From: a virus
Virus record (IMG/VR): IMGVR_UViG_3300035703_000358
Span: 1 to 27,977 of that record
Length of the DNA: 27,977 nt
Reading direction: 5' to 3' (one strand)
Under the pieces are notes generated by a model. That model saw only the letters and a program-made list of their open reading frames with translations, ran no database searches and was not told the DNA's origin. This document shows, one piece after another, positions 14,617 through 21,746 of the stretch (the first letter of the stretch is position 1; every line of letters starts with the position of its first letter). The translations under genes were made by a program, and so were the position numbers.

Positions 14617-15750
14617 TTATTTTACGCCAATAATTTTAAACCCGGAAGTAGAAGCTGGAGCCGTGGTAGGAGCAGTTGGAACAGCCCCTTGACCGCCGCC
14701 AGTCTGATACTTAGCAGGTAACTTACCTTCTAAAGCAGTTTTCCAGTTACTGTAGTGTTCTTCAATCTTATTTAAAGCTGCAGTAATGTCTGCAGGGCTT
14801 TCTAATTGATCAAGAGATGCAACAGTAGACTGTAAGAAGTTAATCTCTTGTACAGCCACTTGACCAAGAGCACCACCAGTTGGGGAAGCATCACGCATCT
14901 GCTGTAGACGGTCAAAACCAAGGTTAGCCTTAATGGTGCTAATCTTATTTTGTAACTTACGAGCACTAGAGGCAGGAAACACCGCTAACGCTCCTCCGTA
15001 CCCAGCAGTAAACGGACCAACTAATCCCTTCGCTTCAGTAACAGTTTGGATAACCCGTCCTGCGTTATCAAACGCCCCTTTAGCAGCAGCTTCTTGTTTC
15101 TCTGTCTTCTCAGCTATTTTGGTGTTTTGTAACTCTCGCTTAAAATCCAATCCTTGACGCTGAATATCTAAACGCTGTTGAGCAATATCACGTTGCTGTT
15201 CACGTTGTGCCTCACGAGACTGTTTAGCAGACAGAGCAGCCATGATCTTGTCAGGAGAGCCATATTTAGTAACAACTGCAAGTACTTGATCTTCTGATGC
15301 AGTAGGACCAAGAGCAGCAAGTTCTTGACGTAGTTGTAACTCTTGTGCTTGAGATAGTTCTTCTTTTTTAAGAGCTGCTTCAACTTTCTTTTCTTCAAGT
15401 GCTATTTTACGATATTTACTTGCTTCTTGAGCAGCCATTGGTGCTAAGTCACCGTAGCCAGCATCTTGTAATGATTTAGTAATAGTTTCATAGTAAGCAG
15501 TAGGATTTGCAGGATCAAACTGAGTACTGCTCATAATCCTCTGTACATCCGCAACTCTACGAAGTCCTGCGTCATTAACATCAAAGAACCCTCTACCGCC
15601 TGCTAAGTTACTGACACCGCGACCAAGCAAAGCTCCGATAGCACCAGCAGCCCCGCCAGTGGGATTTAACCTCTGCATCTCCTGCTGGGCAAGCTGACGC
15701 TGTAGGTACTCTGGATCACTCTGTAATAACTGTTGTGCTGAAATTCCCAT
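14617..15750 (-). CDS. Internal virion protein candidate, 377 aa
   Basis: A protein with three parts: an N-terminal QLLQSDPEYLQRQLAQQEM helix, a long central charged coiled coil (about 130-225, many Q/E/K/R), and a C-terminal helical domain with the segment IKANLGFDRLQQMRDASPTG and a later LNKIEEHYSNW, a pattern recurring in phage virion-associated proteins. It ends in a Pro/Thr/Ala linker. There is no membrane segment or signal peptide. It lies between two other large virion-like genes with gaps of 8-10 nt, so it is co-transcribed. Function inferred: structural or ejection protein. Confidence 0.65.
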   Translation of the reverse strand: MGISAQQLLQSDPEYLQRQLAQQEMQRLNPTGGAAGAIGALLGRGVSNLAGGRGFFDVNDAGLRRVADVQRIMSSTQFDPANPTAYYETITKSLQDAGYGDLAPMAAQEASKYRKIALEEKKVEAALKKEELSQAQELQLRQELAALGPTASEDQVLAVVTKYGSPDKIMAALSAKQSREAQREQQRDIAQQRLDIQRQGLDFKRELQNTKIAEKTEKQEAAAKGAFDNAGRVIQTVTEAKGLVGPFTAGYGGALAVFPASSARKLQNKISTIKANLGFDRLQQMRDASPTGGALGQVAVQEINFLQSTVASLDQLESPADITAALNKIEEHYSNWKTALEGKLPAKYQTGGGQGAVPTAPTTAPASTSGFKIIGVK

Positions 15751-15760
15751 AGCCTATTCC

Positions 15761-16798
15761 TTATCTATTAAACATTCCATATGTAGAACCTAAAGGATTA
15801 CCTGTAGCCTGATATGGTGTAGAATATCCAAAGGTTGGTAAACTTCCACCGCCTCCTCCAAAACCACCACCAAAGCCTCCACCAGCAGCGCCCATAGCAG
15901 CGCCAAGCATCTGATTCATAAAGCCAGTGAGTTGGGCAGAGGCAGCGTTGCCAGCAGCCTGTTGAGTTGCGGCAGCACTAGACAAACCAGACTGAAGCAT
16001 CTGAGCACCAGCTTGTGCGCCAGGTTGAGCAGCGCCGCCAACAGAAAGACCAAGTTTAAACGGCTGTTGTCCCATCTCTTCAATAGTCCCAACAGTACCA
16101 AGGTAGGACTGTAAAGGCCCAAGAGCCTGTGTTGGGATAGCGTACTGTTGACCAAGCTGTTGAGCGCCCATTCCAAATAGACCAGTACCAAACTGAATCT
16201 GTTGTTGTGCAGCCTGTTCAGCAGCTAATGCATCTGCGGCTCTTTGCTGCTCTCTAGCACGACCAAGAGCAAACAGTTCAGGTTGCCCCATAGATCCTAC
16301 ATTTAGGCCAGCACGACCACGACCAAAGACAGAGGATGCTAATCTCTCTTCTTCACGCATTTGCTCAGGTCTACGGACATCCTGCATTTGCTGGAATACA
16401 CGCTGTCTAGCCATCTCAGGAGACTCAGAGATATACTGACCACCAAGATTGAATAGGCGCTGAGCAGCCATGCCTAGAGGCTGTGCAGCCATCTGAGCCT
16501 CTTGAGCAGTCGTTACAGCGCCTCCTGTCAAGCCCATTAATTGGTTCTGAATGGCCTGTAGCTCAGGAGATACTGTGTAGCTGGCTCCAGTGACACGAGG
16601 GACACCACCAACATCTGTGATATCAAACGCACCGCTACCAAAGCGAGAGGTCATCCCGACTGGTCTGAATGCTGATATCTGAGCAGCCTGTTGAGCAGCA
16701 GCACGCTGAGCAGCAGCAGCTTGTTCACCGCGCTCTCGTGTACCTTTGATATCTGTTAAGCCTACCGCATCAGTTATACCGCCAATCAACTTACCCAT
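15761..16798 (-). CDS. Internal virion / structural protein candidate, 345 aa
   Basis: Begins MGKLIGGITDAVGLTDI, an N-terminus typical of virion proteins in aquatic podoviruses. It is very rich in Gln, Ala and Gly: EQAAAAQRAAAQQAAQ near residue 30, and a run of Gly-Gly-Phe near the end (GGGFGGGFGGGGGSLP, about 305-320). It contains no Cys and no enzymatic motif. Such low-complexity Gln/Ala proteins in the slot of T7 gp14 are often ejected with the DNA. The ATG overlaps the stop of the preceding gene by one base. Confidence 0.65.
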   Translation of the reverse strand: MGKLIGGITDAVGLTDIKGTRERGEQAAAAQRAAAQQAAQISAFRPVGMTSRFGSGAFDITDVGGVPRVTGASYTVSPELQAIQNQLMGLTGGAVTTAQEAQMAAQPLGMAAQRLFNLGGQYISESPEMARQRVFQQMQDVRRPEQMREEERLASSVFGRGRAGLNVGSMGQPELFALGRAREQQRAADALAAEQAAQQQIQFGTGLFGMGAQQLGQQYAIPTQALGPLQSYLGTVGTIEEMGQQPFKLGLSVGGAAQPGAQAGAQMLQSGLSSAAATQQAAGNAASAQLTGFMNQMLGAAMGAAGGGFGGGFGGGGGSLPTFGYSTPYQATGNPLGSTYGMFNR

Positions 16799-17082
16799 TA
16801 TACACTCCTAATATCAATCTGATAAACATTTCCATCGTTTCCTATCAAATTTTTTAAGTATTTAAATCCTATCGTTTTACTAAACTTACTAAGCTTATCA
16901 TTGTCTATCATTGCGTATAGAGGAGCATTGAGTAGTGATTGAAGCTGGTTTAAATCTTTAATATAATGTTTCTTTGTTTCTGCTGACCACTTAAACACAT
17001 CAGTATGAAGCCAGTATAAGTTACTAAACAACTCCAAGTACATTATATATTCTTGTCTATTTACTACTGGAAACTTATACAT
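16798..17082 (-). CDS. Unknown 94-aa protein after collar fiber
   Basis: The chosen ATG at 17082 overlaps the fiber stop (TAATG); an in-frame TTG at 17103 gives 101 residues but has no ribosome site. The protein is rich in Tyr, Leu, Lys and Asn (MYKFPVVNRQEYIMYLELFS, later YLKNLIGNDGNVYQIDI), and its DNA is clearly more AT-rich than the neighbouring structural genes, suggesting a later acquisition. No motif is recognised. Directly following a fiber gene, it might be a fiber assembly factor or a host-directed accessory protein; neither is shown by the sequence. Confidence 0.6.
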   Translation of the reverse strand: MYKFPVVNRQEYIMYLELFSNLYWLHTDVFKWSAETKKHYIKDLNQLQSLLNAPLYAMIDNDKLSKFSKTIGFKYLKNLIGNDGNVYQIDIRSV

Positions 17083-17774
17083 TAAGTCTTCATAATGTAG
17101 CAAAGAGCATAGTACGGTGGCAGGTTAGCGTTGTTACCTGAGACACCCGCTGTGCTAACCGAGGTGGAAGCAGATATCCCTGTGGTCGAAGTACTCATGT
17201 TACCTATGAACCCAAGGCCATTATTCGGACCAACAAACCATCCTCCACCGTTGTTACCGGGACCAGTTACAGAGTGAACACCTGCGAGGTGAGTGTGTCC
17301 AGGATCTGTAAGCGAGGTGGTAGCAGTGTGGGTGTGGCTTACTACTACAGCATCTTTAGAACCACCAGTAGCAGCTACAGCATAAGAATTACCAGCACCA
17401 ATAATAAACTTATCCCGTAGGTCTGGGGTGCTGTTAGAGCCGTTACAGAGTACCCACCCAGAAGGCACAGAACCCACTGAGCCAGACCAGATCATAATCA
17501 TACCAGCGGGTACTAGGGCAGCCGTAGCAGCGGCAATAGCAGTGGTTACAAAGGCTGTGGTGGCTATCTGGGTAGTACTGGTTCCTGCAGAGGCTGTAGC
17601 AGCCGCTGGAGTCCCTGTAAAGGTAGGGCTATTTAGGTCAGCCTTGGACGAGATAGCAGAGGCGATAGCGTTATACTCGGTATCAATCTCTGTACCCTTG
17701 ATGATCTTGGCTGGGTTGCCAGTGGATAGGCCGTCCTTGACAGCAAAGTTAGTAGCTTTGACGTAGTTGCTAAT
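17082..17774 (-). CDS. Tail fiber with collar domain; non-canonical ATT start proposed
   Basis: The frame is open from the end of the HNH gene to TAA at 17082-17084. The first ATG is at 17501, but the 91 codons before it encode sequence that belongs to the protein: NYVKATNFAVKDGLSTGNPA, IIKGTEIDTEYNAIASAI, SPTFTGTP and TTQIATTAFV, all typical of phage tail fibers. No ATG, GTG or TTG exists there. An ATT at 17774-17772 lies seven bases after AAGGAG (17787-17782) and is the best start, giving 230 residues. The C-terminal half is a collar domain: SVPSGWVLCNGS, TPDLRDKFIIGAG, HTHTATT and a YYALCYIMKT end. It probably binds the host surface. The start is inferred; the fiber identity is firm. Confidence 0.7.
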   Translation of the reverse strand: MSNYVKATNFAVKDGLSTGNPAKIIKGTEIDTEYNAIASAISSKADLNSPTFTGTPAAATASAGTSTTQIATTAFVTTAIAAATAALVPAGMIMIWSGSVGSVPSGWVLCNGSNSTPDLRDKFIIGAGNSYAVAATGGSKDAVVVSHTHTATTSLTDPGHTHLAGVHSVTGPGNNGGGWFVGPNNGLGFIGNMSTSTTGISASTSVSTAGVSGNNANLPPYYALCYIMKT

Positions 17775-17776
17775 TT

Positions 17777-18310
17777 TTATTCTCCTTGTTTCAAATAGGC
17801 TAATAAGACTTCTAATTCTTCTACAGACGCATAACCTTTAATACGGTTTGCTTTCCAAGAAATAATCTGAACATTGTCTTTTGTATAGCCTTTGGTTGAG
17901 TCAATACGATCTATACTTGGGCTAGTCTCTCTAAAACCAGCCCCATTCCATTCTAATTTAAGACCAAAGATAGGACAGCATCCATCCTTTGGAAATAAGT
18001 TAAATAAGTCTTGCTTGGTAAGTGTATGCTCTCTATTCTTTTCTTTAGCTCGTGCTCTTGAGGCATTTAATAAACCCTGAAGCCTAAAGTCCATATCGTC
18101 AGTATGTTTAATTCTGTATTGTTTTCCATACTCTTGTATTTCTTGTCTCTTCTCGACCCTTCTTTTCTGCTGCCTTAAGTTGTCACAACTTCTGCAAACA
18201 AACTGTAGACCATCCTTAGCTGCTAAGTTTTTAGTAAAGGAAAACAGAGGTAAAAAAGATTCACACTTTTTACAGTATTTAGTCTTTTCCACAACTGCTA
18301 AGTTACTCAT
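17777..18310 (-). CDS. HNH endonuclease, likely free-standing homing type
   Basis: 177 residues: an N-terminal zinc ribbon (C13, C16, C39, C42), a basic helical linker (RQQKRRVEKRQEI), then an HNH nuclease core with CCPIFGLKLEW, SPSIDRIDSTKGYTKDNVQI and SWKANRIK. The D-R-I-D...N...N-R-I-K order is typical of this phage homing family. It is inserted between two tail genes: its ATG overlaps the upstream stop (ATGA) and its end carries the AAGGAG used by the downstream fiber. Its end (YLKQGE) and the upstream protein's end (YIKQGKQA) share the DNA stretch AAACAAGGA, a short direct repeat. It is AT-richer than its neighbours. Confidence 0.88.
   Translation of the reverse strand: MSNLAVVEKTKYCKKCESFLPLFSFTKNLAAKDGLQFVCRSCDNLRQQKRRVEKRQEIQEYGKQYRIKHTDDMDFRLQGLLNASRARAKEKNREHTLTKQDLFNLFPKDGCCPIFGLKLEWNGAGFRETSPSIDRIDSTKGYTKDNVQIISWKANRIKGYASVEELEVLLAYLKQGE
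17782..17787 (-). promoter_or_regulatory. AAGGAG ribosome-binding site for the fiber gene
   Basis: On the minus strand AAGGAG lies within the last codons of the HNH gene (CAA GGA GAA TAA). Seven bases follow before ATT at 17774, a near-ideal spacing. The alternative ATA at 17780 is only one base away and AAA is not a start, so this site singles out ATT. Confidence 0.55.
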
Positions 18311-20160
18311 GCTTGTTTTCCTTGTTTAATATATATGTCAATCCGCTGGATAGAGATAGGGTTCCCATTGATCTCAGCCTCTAGTCCAATCTGCATAACA
18401 GACCCTGTACCACCAGCCTGTATCTTGAACTTGTCTAGAACAATACCGTCTGAGAACTCAGCAATATTATATTCCCCTATATTATACTCGTAAACTACTG
18501 AAGTGTCAAGCTTTTTCGTAAAAGCAAAGTAATTTTCATTATAATCGAAGCCCCACTTGACAGCTACGTTCTGATTAGAACCACCAATAACCACAAAACC
18601 AATCTGTTTCATGATCTTCTCTATGGTGGGCTGCTCAAAGTCAAAGTAGTTGGTATAGTAGCTAAACCTATAGTCAGTCCCATTATCAGAGTGACCAAAG
18701 TACTTACCGATATACCCAGGCTTGCCAAGGTATAGCTCCTTAGAGTTAGTCACAATGAAGGATTTAGGCTCTATGGCGGTCCAAGTAGTAGCCCTAGCTG
18801 CTCCGTCCTGCAGAGGAGTCCTCATGTCAAAACAGTAGACTACCTTAGTCACAGGCAGGCTAAGGAGGTAGAAAGCATCCCTGTCATAGTAGACAGACTT
18901 GATATTAGCTGCTGTCTCAGAGGCCACGCTTGTCATCAGGTCATCCCGTACATTCTTGGAGATATCCCGCATAGGCAAGGACTTCTCCTGAATAACCCGC
19001 TGAAGGCTTCTAACCCCAGAATCAGACAAGAAGATAATATCCGTACCAGTGCTCTGAACAGAGTCCCTAGCGATACAGCCCACATTAGGGATATAGTCAG
19101 CTAAGGTCAGTGTTGTTACATCGATAGGGTTAGCATAGACAGCAATGTTATTACGACCAAAGATAATAAGGAATCCGTTGTGCGCTGCAATAGCCACTAT
19201 CTTGTCTGTGTTAGGGAAGACAGTGTTCAAGGACAGAGAGCCTGAGTCTCCACCTTGGAAGTCTGATCCGTCCAGTAACCTAGTAAAGTAGACCGTCTGT
19301 GGGTCTCCTGCTATGTCTGCTGCCCAGATACGTCCATAAGCCGCTAAAGCGCAGTTAGGGGCGAAGTCACCAACAGAATACCCCAAAGGCATTGACCCGA
19401 TGTCACCGAGCCTCTGGAAGCCGTATGAGCCTGTGTGAGAGTGTGGATTAGTAGTGGTTGTTACTGTGCTAGTCAGGGAATTAGATACTGAGTAACCAGC
19501 ACCACCAGTAGTAATCGTTACAGTAGCTACACCTGTACCAGACAAGGTAGCCACAGTCACGGTAGCAGCAGTGGTTCCACCAGACAGGGTTAGGATGTCT
19601 CCTACATTGTAGCCTGACCCAGCAGCGGTTACTGTCAGGCCAGTGATAGCACCGCTGGAGACAGTCGAGACTGTAAAGGTAGCACCAGTGCCTGGAGTAG
19701 GCATACGATGGTAGGTCAACATAGGGTGACCAGACTGCACTAGGTAGGCATGAGGTTCTGCATCAGAGCCATCACCGTAGGGCAGAGCAGCCCCTTGCCA
19801 GTTGTTACCAGTAATCGTGTATGCTAGGTCTGCACTGTTAGCCTGATTACGCACAGTCTTGGTGGTCATAGTCGTAGTACCAGTAAACAGTCTATTGTTA
19901 CCAGCACTAAGGAACTGACTAGATCCATTGTCAGTTAACTCAAACATAAACCCTACTGGGTTAGCAGCGCCTAAGTCTGTGTTGACTGCTGAGTTTACAG
20001 GTGTCCAGCCTCTACGAGCACCCATACGACCATAGCGGTCAATGACGCAGTTGTTAGCCTCTAGCGCAAAGCCAGAAGACAACGATACTGCAGACTCTTG
20101 GATGTTTAGTCCAAAGAATCCTGGTGCGGCAATACTAGCGGTCTGTGATGGAGATGCCAT
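18307..20160 (-). CDS. Tail tubular protein B-like (T7 gp12 type), 617 aa
   Basis: A large tail protein. The N-terminus GFFGLNIQESAVSLSSGFAL, then EANNCVIDRYGRMGARRGW resembles the tail-tube/nozzle proteins of podoviruses, which close the short tail and contact the fibers. Later segments IVAIAAHNGFLIIFGRNNIAVY, IARDSVQSTGTDIIFLSDSGVRSL and FVVIGGSNQNVAVKWGFDYN fit the beta-propeller-like part. Residues about 156-236 form an apparent insertion rich in Thr, Ser, Gly and Val with two GxGY units (AGSGYNVGDILTLSGG and GGAGYSVSN). It follows the gp11-like gene directly, the order seen in T7. Its 3' half contains a consensus promoter. The assignment rests on resemblance and gene order. Confidence 0.75.
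   Translation of the reverse strand: MASPSQTASIAAPGFFGLNIQESAVSLSSGFALEANNCVIDRYGRMGARRGWTPVNSAVNTDLGAANPVGFMFELTDNGSSQFLSAGNNRLFTGTTTMTTKTVRNQANSADLAYTITGNNWQGAALPYGDGSDAEPHAYLVQSGHPMLTYHRMPTPGTGATFTVSTVSSGAITGLTVTAAGSGYNVGDILTLSGGTTAATVTVATLSGTGVATVTITTGGAGYSVSNSLTSTVTTTTNPHSHTGSYGFQRLGDIGSMPLGYSVGDFAPNCALAAYGRIWAADIAGDPQTVYFTRLLDGSDFQGGDSGSLSLNTVFPNTDKIVAIAAHNGFLIIFGRNNIAVYANPIDVTTLTLADYIPNVGCIARDSVQSTGTDIIFLSDSGVRSLQRVIQEKSLPMRDISKNVRDDLMTSVASETAANIKSVYYDRDAFYLLSLPVTKVVYCFDMRTPLQDGAARATTWTAIEPKSFIVTNSKELYLGKPGYIGKYFGHSDNGTDYRFSYYTNYFDFEQPTIEKIMKQIGFVVIGGSNQNVAVKWGFDYNENYFAFTKKLDTSVVYEYNIGEYNIAEFSDGIVLDKFKIQAGGTGSVMQIGLEAEINGNPISIQRIDIYIKQGKQA
18481..18509 (-). promoter_or_regulatory. Perfect sigma70 promoter inside tail gene
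   Basis: Minus strand: TTGACA at 18509-18504, a spacer of exactly 17 bases, and TATAAT at 18486-18481. Both hexamers match consensus. It lies inside the tail tubular protein B-like gene (codons for LDTSVVYEYN) in the sense direction, about 170 bases upstream of the HNH gene start. Transcription would start near 18474 and could serve the HNH, fiber and internal virion genes separately from the capsid promoter. No extended -10 is present. Confidence 0.65.
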
Positions 20161-20816
20161 TAAGTAGGTGTCCAGGTAAATTCATCAGGATACTTGTTGC
20201 CCTCAACCGACACATGGTCTGCCAAGGATGTCTGATACAGGCCATAAGCTTCAGAGCTACTAAGTCCACCATCTTCTCCTCGCTCTGCCAGTGCCTTAGC
20301 ATAGGCCAAGAAGATTACAGGCTCATCAGGAACCTTGATCTGGTCAGAGTTAAGAGACAGAGGAGCTTGTGGCTTAATTACGTTAAAGTTAATAATGAAG
20401 TTAGCATCAGGGATAGGATACAAGTCTACCTGTGTGTCACCGTTAGCATCTACACCGTTGAAGTTATAGTAGCGTGGTGAACCATACTCAGGGGTGTTGA
20501 CAAGAAACCAAGCATCCATCTCTTGCGTTGCAGCATTGTTTAGGAACCAGTTGCTAGAGTCATTCAGAACATCAAAGACCCTAAATCTAATACCAGCCCC
20601 AGTGAGGACATAGTTAAAGAGATTAGCAGTAGTAGACACAGTAATAGTTTCAGACAGAGCATTCCAATTGTATGCATCCTCTACCTGCCTTTTAGCGTCA
20701 TTGACGAACTTGCTAATTAGTTTTGAGTAAGAAGTATCATTGACGGAAGTAACCTCGTTCTCACGAAGTCTAACCAACACATCATTGACAAGTTCTAGAT
20801 AAGTTTTGTTAGCCAT
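20160..20816 (-). CDS. Tail tubular protein A-like / adaptor (T7 gp11 type)
   Basis: 218 residues. The N-terminal helix MANKTYLELVNDVLVRLREN, then FVNDAKRQVEDAYNWNAL and a later PEYGSPRYYNFNGVDANGD, DLYPIPDANFIINF, YAKALAERGEDG are the pattern of the gp11/P22 gp4-type adaptors that sit between portal and tail. It overlaps the gp12-like gene by one base and is followed by it, exactly as gp11 and gp12 in T7. No enzymatic motif is visible. It is a structural protein of the head-tail joint. Confidence is good because residue pattern and gene pair agree. Confidence 0.75.
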   Translation of the reverse strand: MANKTYLELVNDVLVRLRENEVTSVNDTSYSKLISKFVNDAKRQVEDAYNWNALSETITVSTTANLFNYVLTGAGIRFRVFDVLNDSSNWFLNNAATQEMDAWFLVNTPEYGSPRYYNFNGVDANGDTQVDLYPIPDANFIINFNVIKPQAPLSLNSDQIKVPDEPVIFLAYAKALAERGEDGGLSSSEAYGLYQTSLADHVSVEGNKYPDEFTWTPT

Positions 20817-21062
20817 TTAACAGTCCCATTTCCTTAGTGCTAATGCTTTACGGGTGGGTCTACCCTTCTCATCCTTCATAGGTCCTGGTACACCGCTCAT
20901 TCTAGCACAGAAAGACTTCCTCCTAGCAGCCTTCTTAGGAGACTTAGCAGCCTCTTTAGAGGACACTGGAGGCTTCAGGTTAGCACCTTCCTTGTTCTTG
21001 AAGTATGCTCTACCTTTGGCGTTTAAACCACCTTCTGGATTCTGATATACCTTCTTTACCAT
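20817..21062 (-). CDS. Small basic phage protein, 81 aa
   Basis: A Lys/Arg/Ala-rich protein with the recognisable segments YQNPEGGLNAKGRAYFKNKEGANLKPP, split here as NPEGGLNAKGRAYF, KPPVSS, then RRKSFCARMSGVPGPM and GRPTRKALALRKWDC. This pattern recurs in T7-like and pelagic phages, near the adaptor/capsid genes. It is probably a nucleic-acid-binding or virion-associated protein; the role is not known. The start overlaps the upstream stop (TAATG). Confidence 0.75.
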   Translation of the reverse strand: MVKKVYQNPEGGLNAKGRAYFKNKEGANLKPPVSSKEAAKSPKKAARRKSFCARMSGVPGPMKDEKGRPTRKALALRKWDC

Positions 21063-21211
21063 TATTTCTTCGCAGTCTTCTTCGATTGTTTAAATGCCTT
21101 AGCTGTGGGAGCGCCTTTAGAGCCGACCTTACGCATCTTCTCACCAGATCCTGCAGCTATCCGCTTACGCTTTGCATTGATGTTGGCATACAATCCTGGT
21201 TTAGTAGTCAC
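21062..21211 (-). CDS. Small basic phage protein, 49 aa, GTG start
   Basis: Recovered by reading the minus strand: GTG at 21211 to TAA at 21062-21064. Residues include TTKPGLYANINAKRKRIAAG, SGEKMRKVGSKGAP and TAKAFKQSKKTAKK, a familiar tiny basic protein of aquatic podoviruses. It overlaps the preceding gene by 11 nt and the following gene by 1 nt, forming a run of three small basic genes. About one third of residues are Lys or Arg, suggesting binding of DNA or an acidic partner. Function is unknown. Confidence 0.75.
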   Translation of the reverse strand: MTTKPGLYANINAKRKRIAAGSGEKMRKVGSKGAPTAKAFKQSKKTAKK

Positions 21212-21386
21212 GATAAGTACCCATTTTCTTAGCTTTCTTCTTCTTCACACCAGCCATCGATAAGCCAACAGCTACTGCCTGCTTCTGAGGCATACCTTCT
21301 TTACGAAGCTTACTGATCTTAGCCGATGCTGCCGCTTGTTTGCCCTTCTTAGTGTAAGGGTATTTCTTTCCGTCTACCGTTGGCAT
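21201..21386 (-). CDS. Small basic phage protein, 61 aa
   Basis: Begins MPTVDGKKYPYTKKGKQAAA and continues SAKISKLRKEGMPQKQAVAVGLSMAG, then a Lys run KKKKAKK. The GMPQKQAVAVGLSMAG part recalls a small conserved motif seen in phage and bacterial basic proteins, where it resembles a helix-turn-helix-like fold, but no function is assigned. It has AAAGGAG upstream of its ATG. It is the first of three consecutive Lys-rich small genes. Confidence 0.72.
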   Translation of the reverse strand: MPTVDGKKYPYTKKGKQAAASAKISKLRKEGMPQKQAVAVGLSMAGVKKKKAKKMGTYRDY

Positions 21387-21397
21387 ACTATTCTCCT

Positions 21398-21745
21398 TTA
21401 GAATTGGAATTGAACTGTCATCTCAGGCATGAACTCTACAGTAGCTATGTAAGTTACTGTATTAGTGCTAGAGTTTTGTACTCGAATCTCATCACCAGCT
21501 TGTAAGACTACCTCGGCCTGTCCATCTAATCTAACAAACTCACCAGCACCTAAGTTCTTACCACCAACAATAAAGTACTCAGTGTTTGTAGAAGAGTCGT
21601 ACCAGTAAACCTTTGGAGTATCGTTACCAGTAAGACTAATGATATACATTAACTGCCAAAGACCAGTATTCTTGGTAGGAACCGTAAGGATAGTTTCCTT
21701 GGTAGTGGTGGTCTTGGTTGTAACAGCGGATACTTTTCTGCTCAT
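21398..21745 (-). CDS. Hypothetical 115-aa beta-rich protein, possibly virion
   Basis: Thr-rich N-terminus (SAVTTKTTTTKETILTVPTK), then alternating strands (LWQLMYIISLTGNDTPKVYWYD, FIVGGKNLGAGEFVRLDGQA, LQAGDEIRVQNSSTNTVTYI, ATVEFMPEMTVQFQF). The pattern resembles a small jelly-roll-like decoration or baseplate protein of the kind that lists a measured value with LQAGDxIxV turns. No Cys or enzymatic motif is present. It is surrounded by structural genes. Function is not recognised. Confidence 0.65.
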   Translation of the reverse strand: MSRKVSAVTTKTTTTKETILTVPTKNTGLWQLMYIISLTGNDTPKVYWYDSSTNTEYFIVGGKNLGAGEFVRLDGQAEVVLQAGDEIRVQNSSTNTVTYIATVEFMPEMTVQFQF

Positions 21746-21746
21746 A

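Noticed and set aside
17428-17766. + strand ORF of 112 codons over the fiber start region
   Set aside because: Antisense to the fiber frame, which has family-like sequence across this stretch; no ribosome site and opposite orientation.
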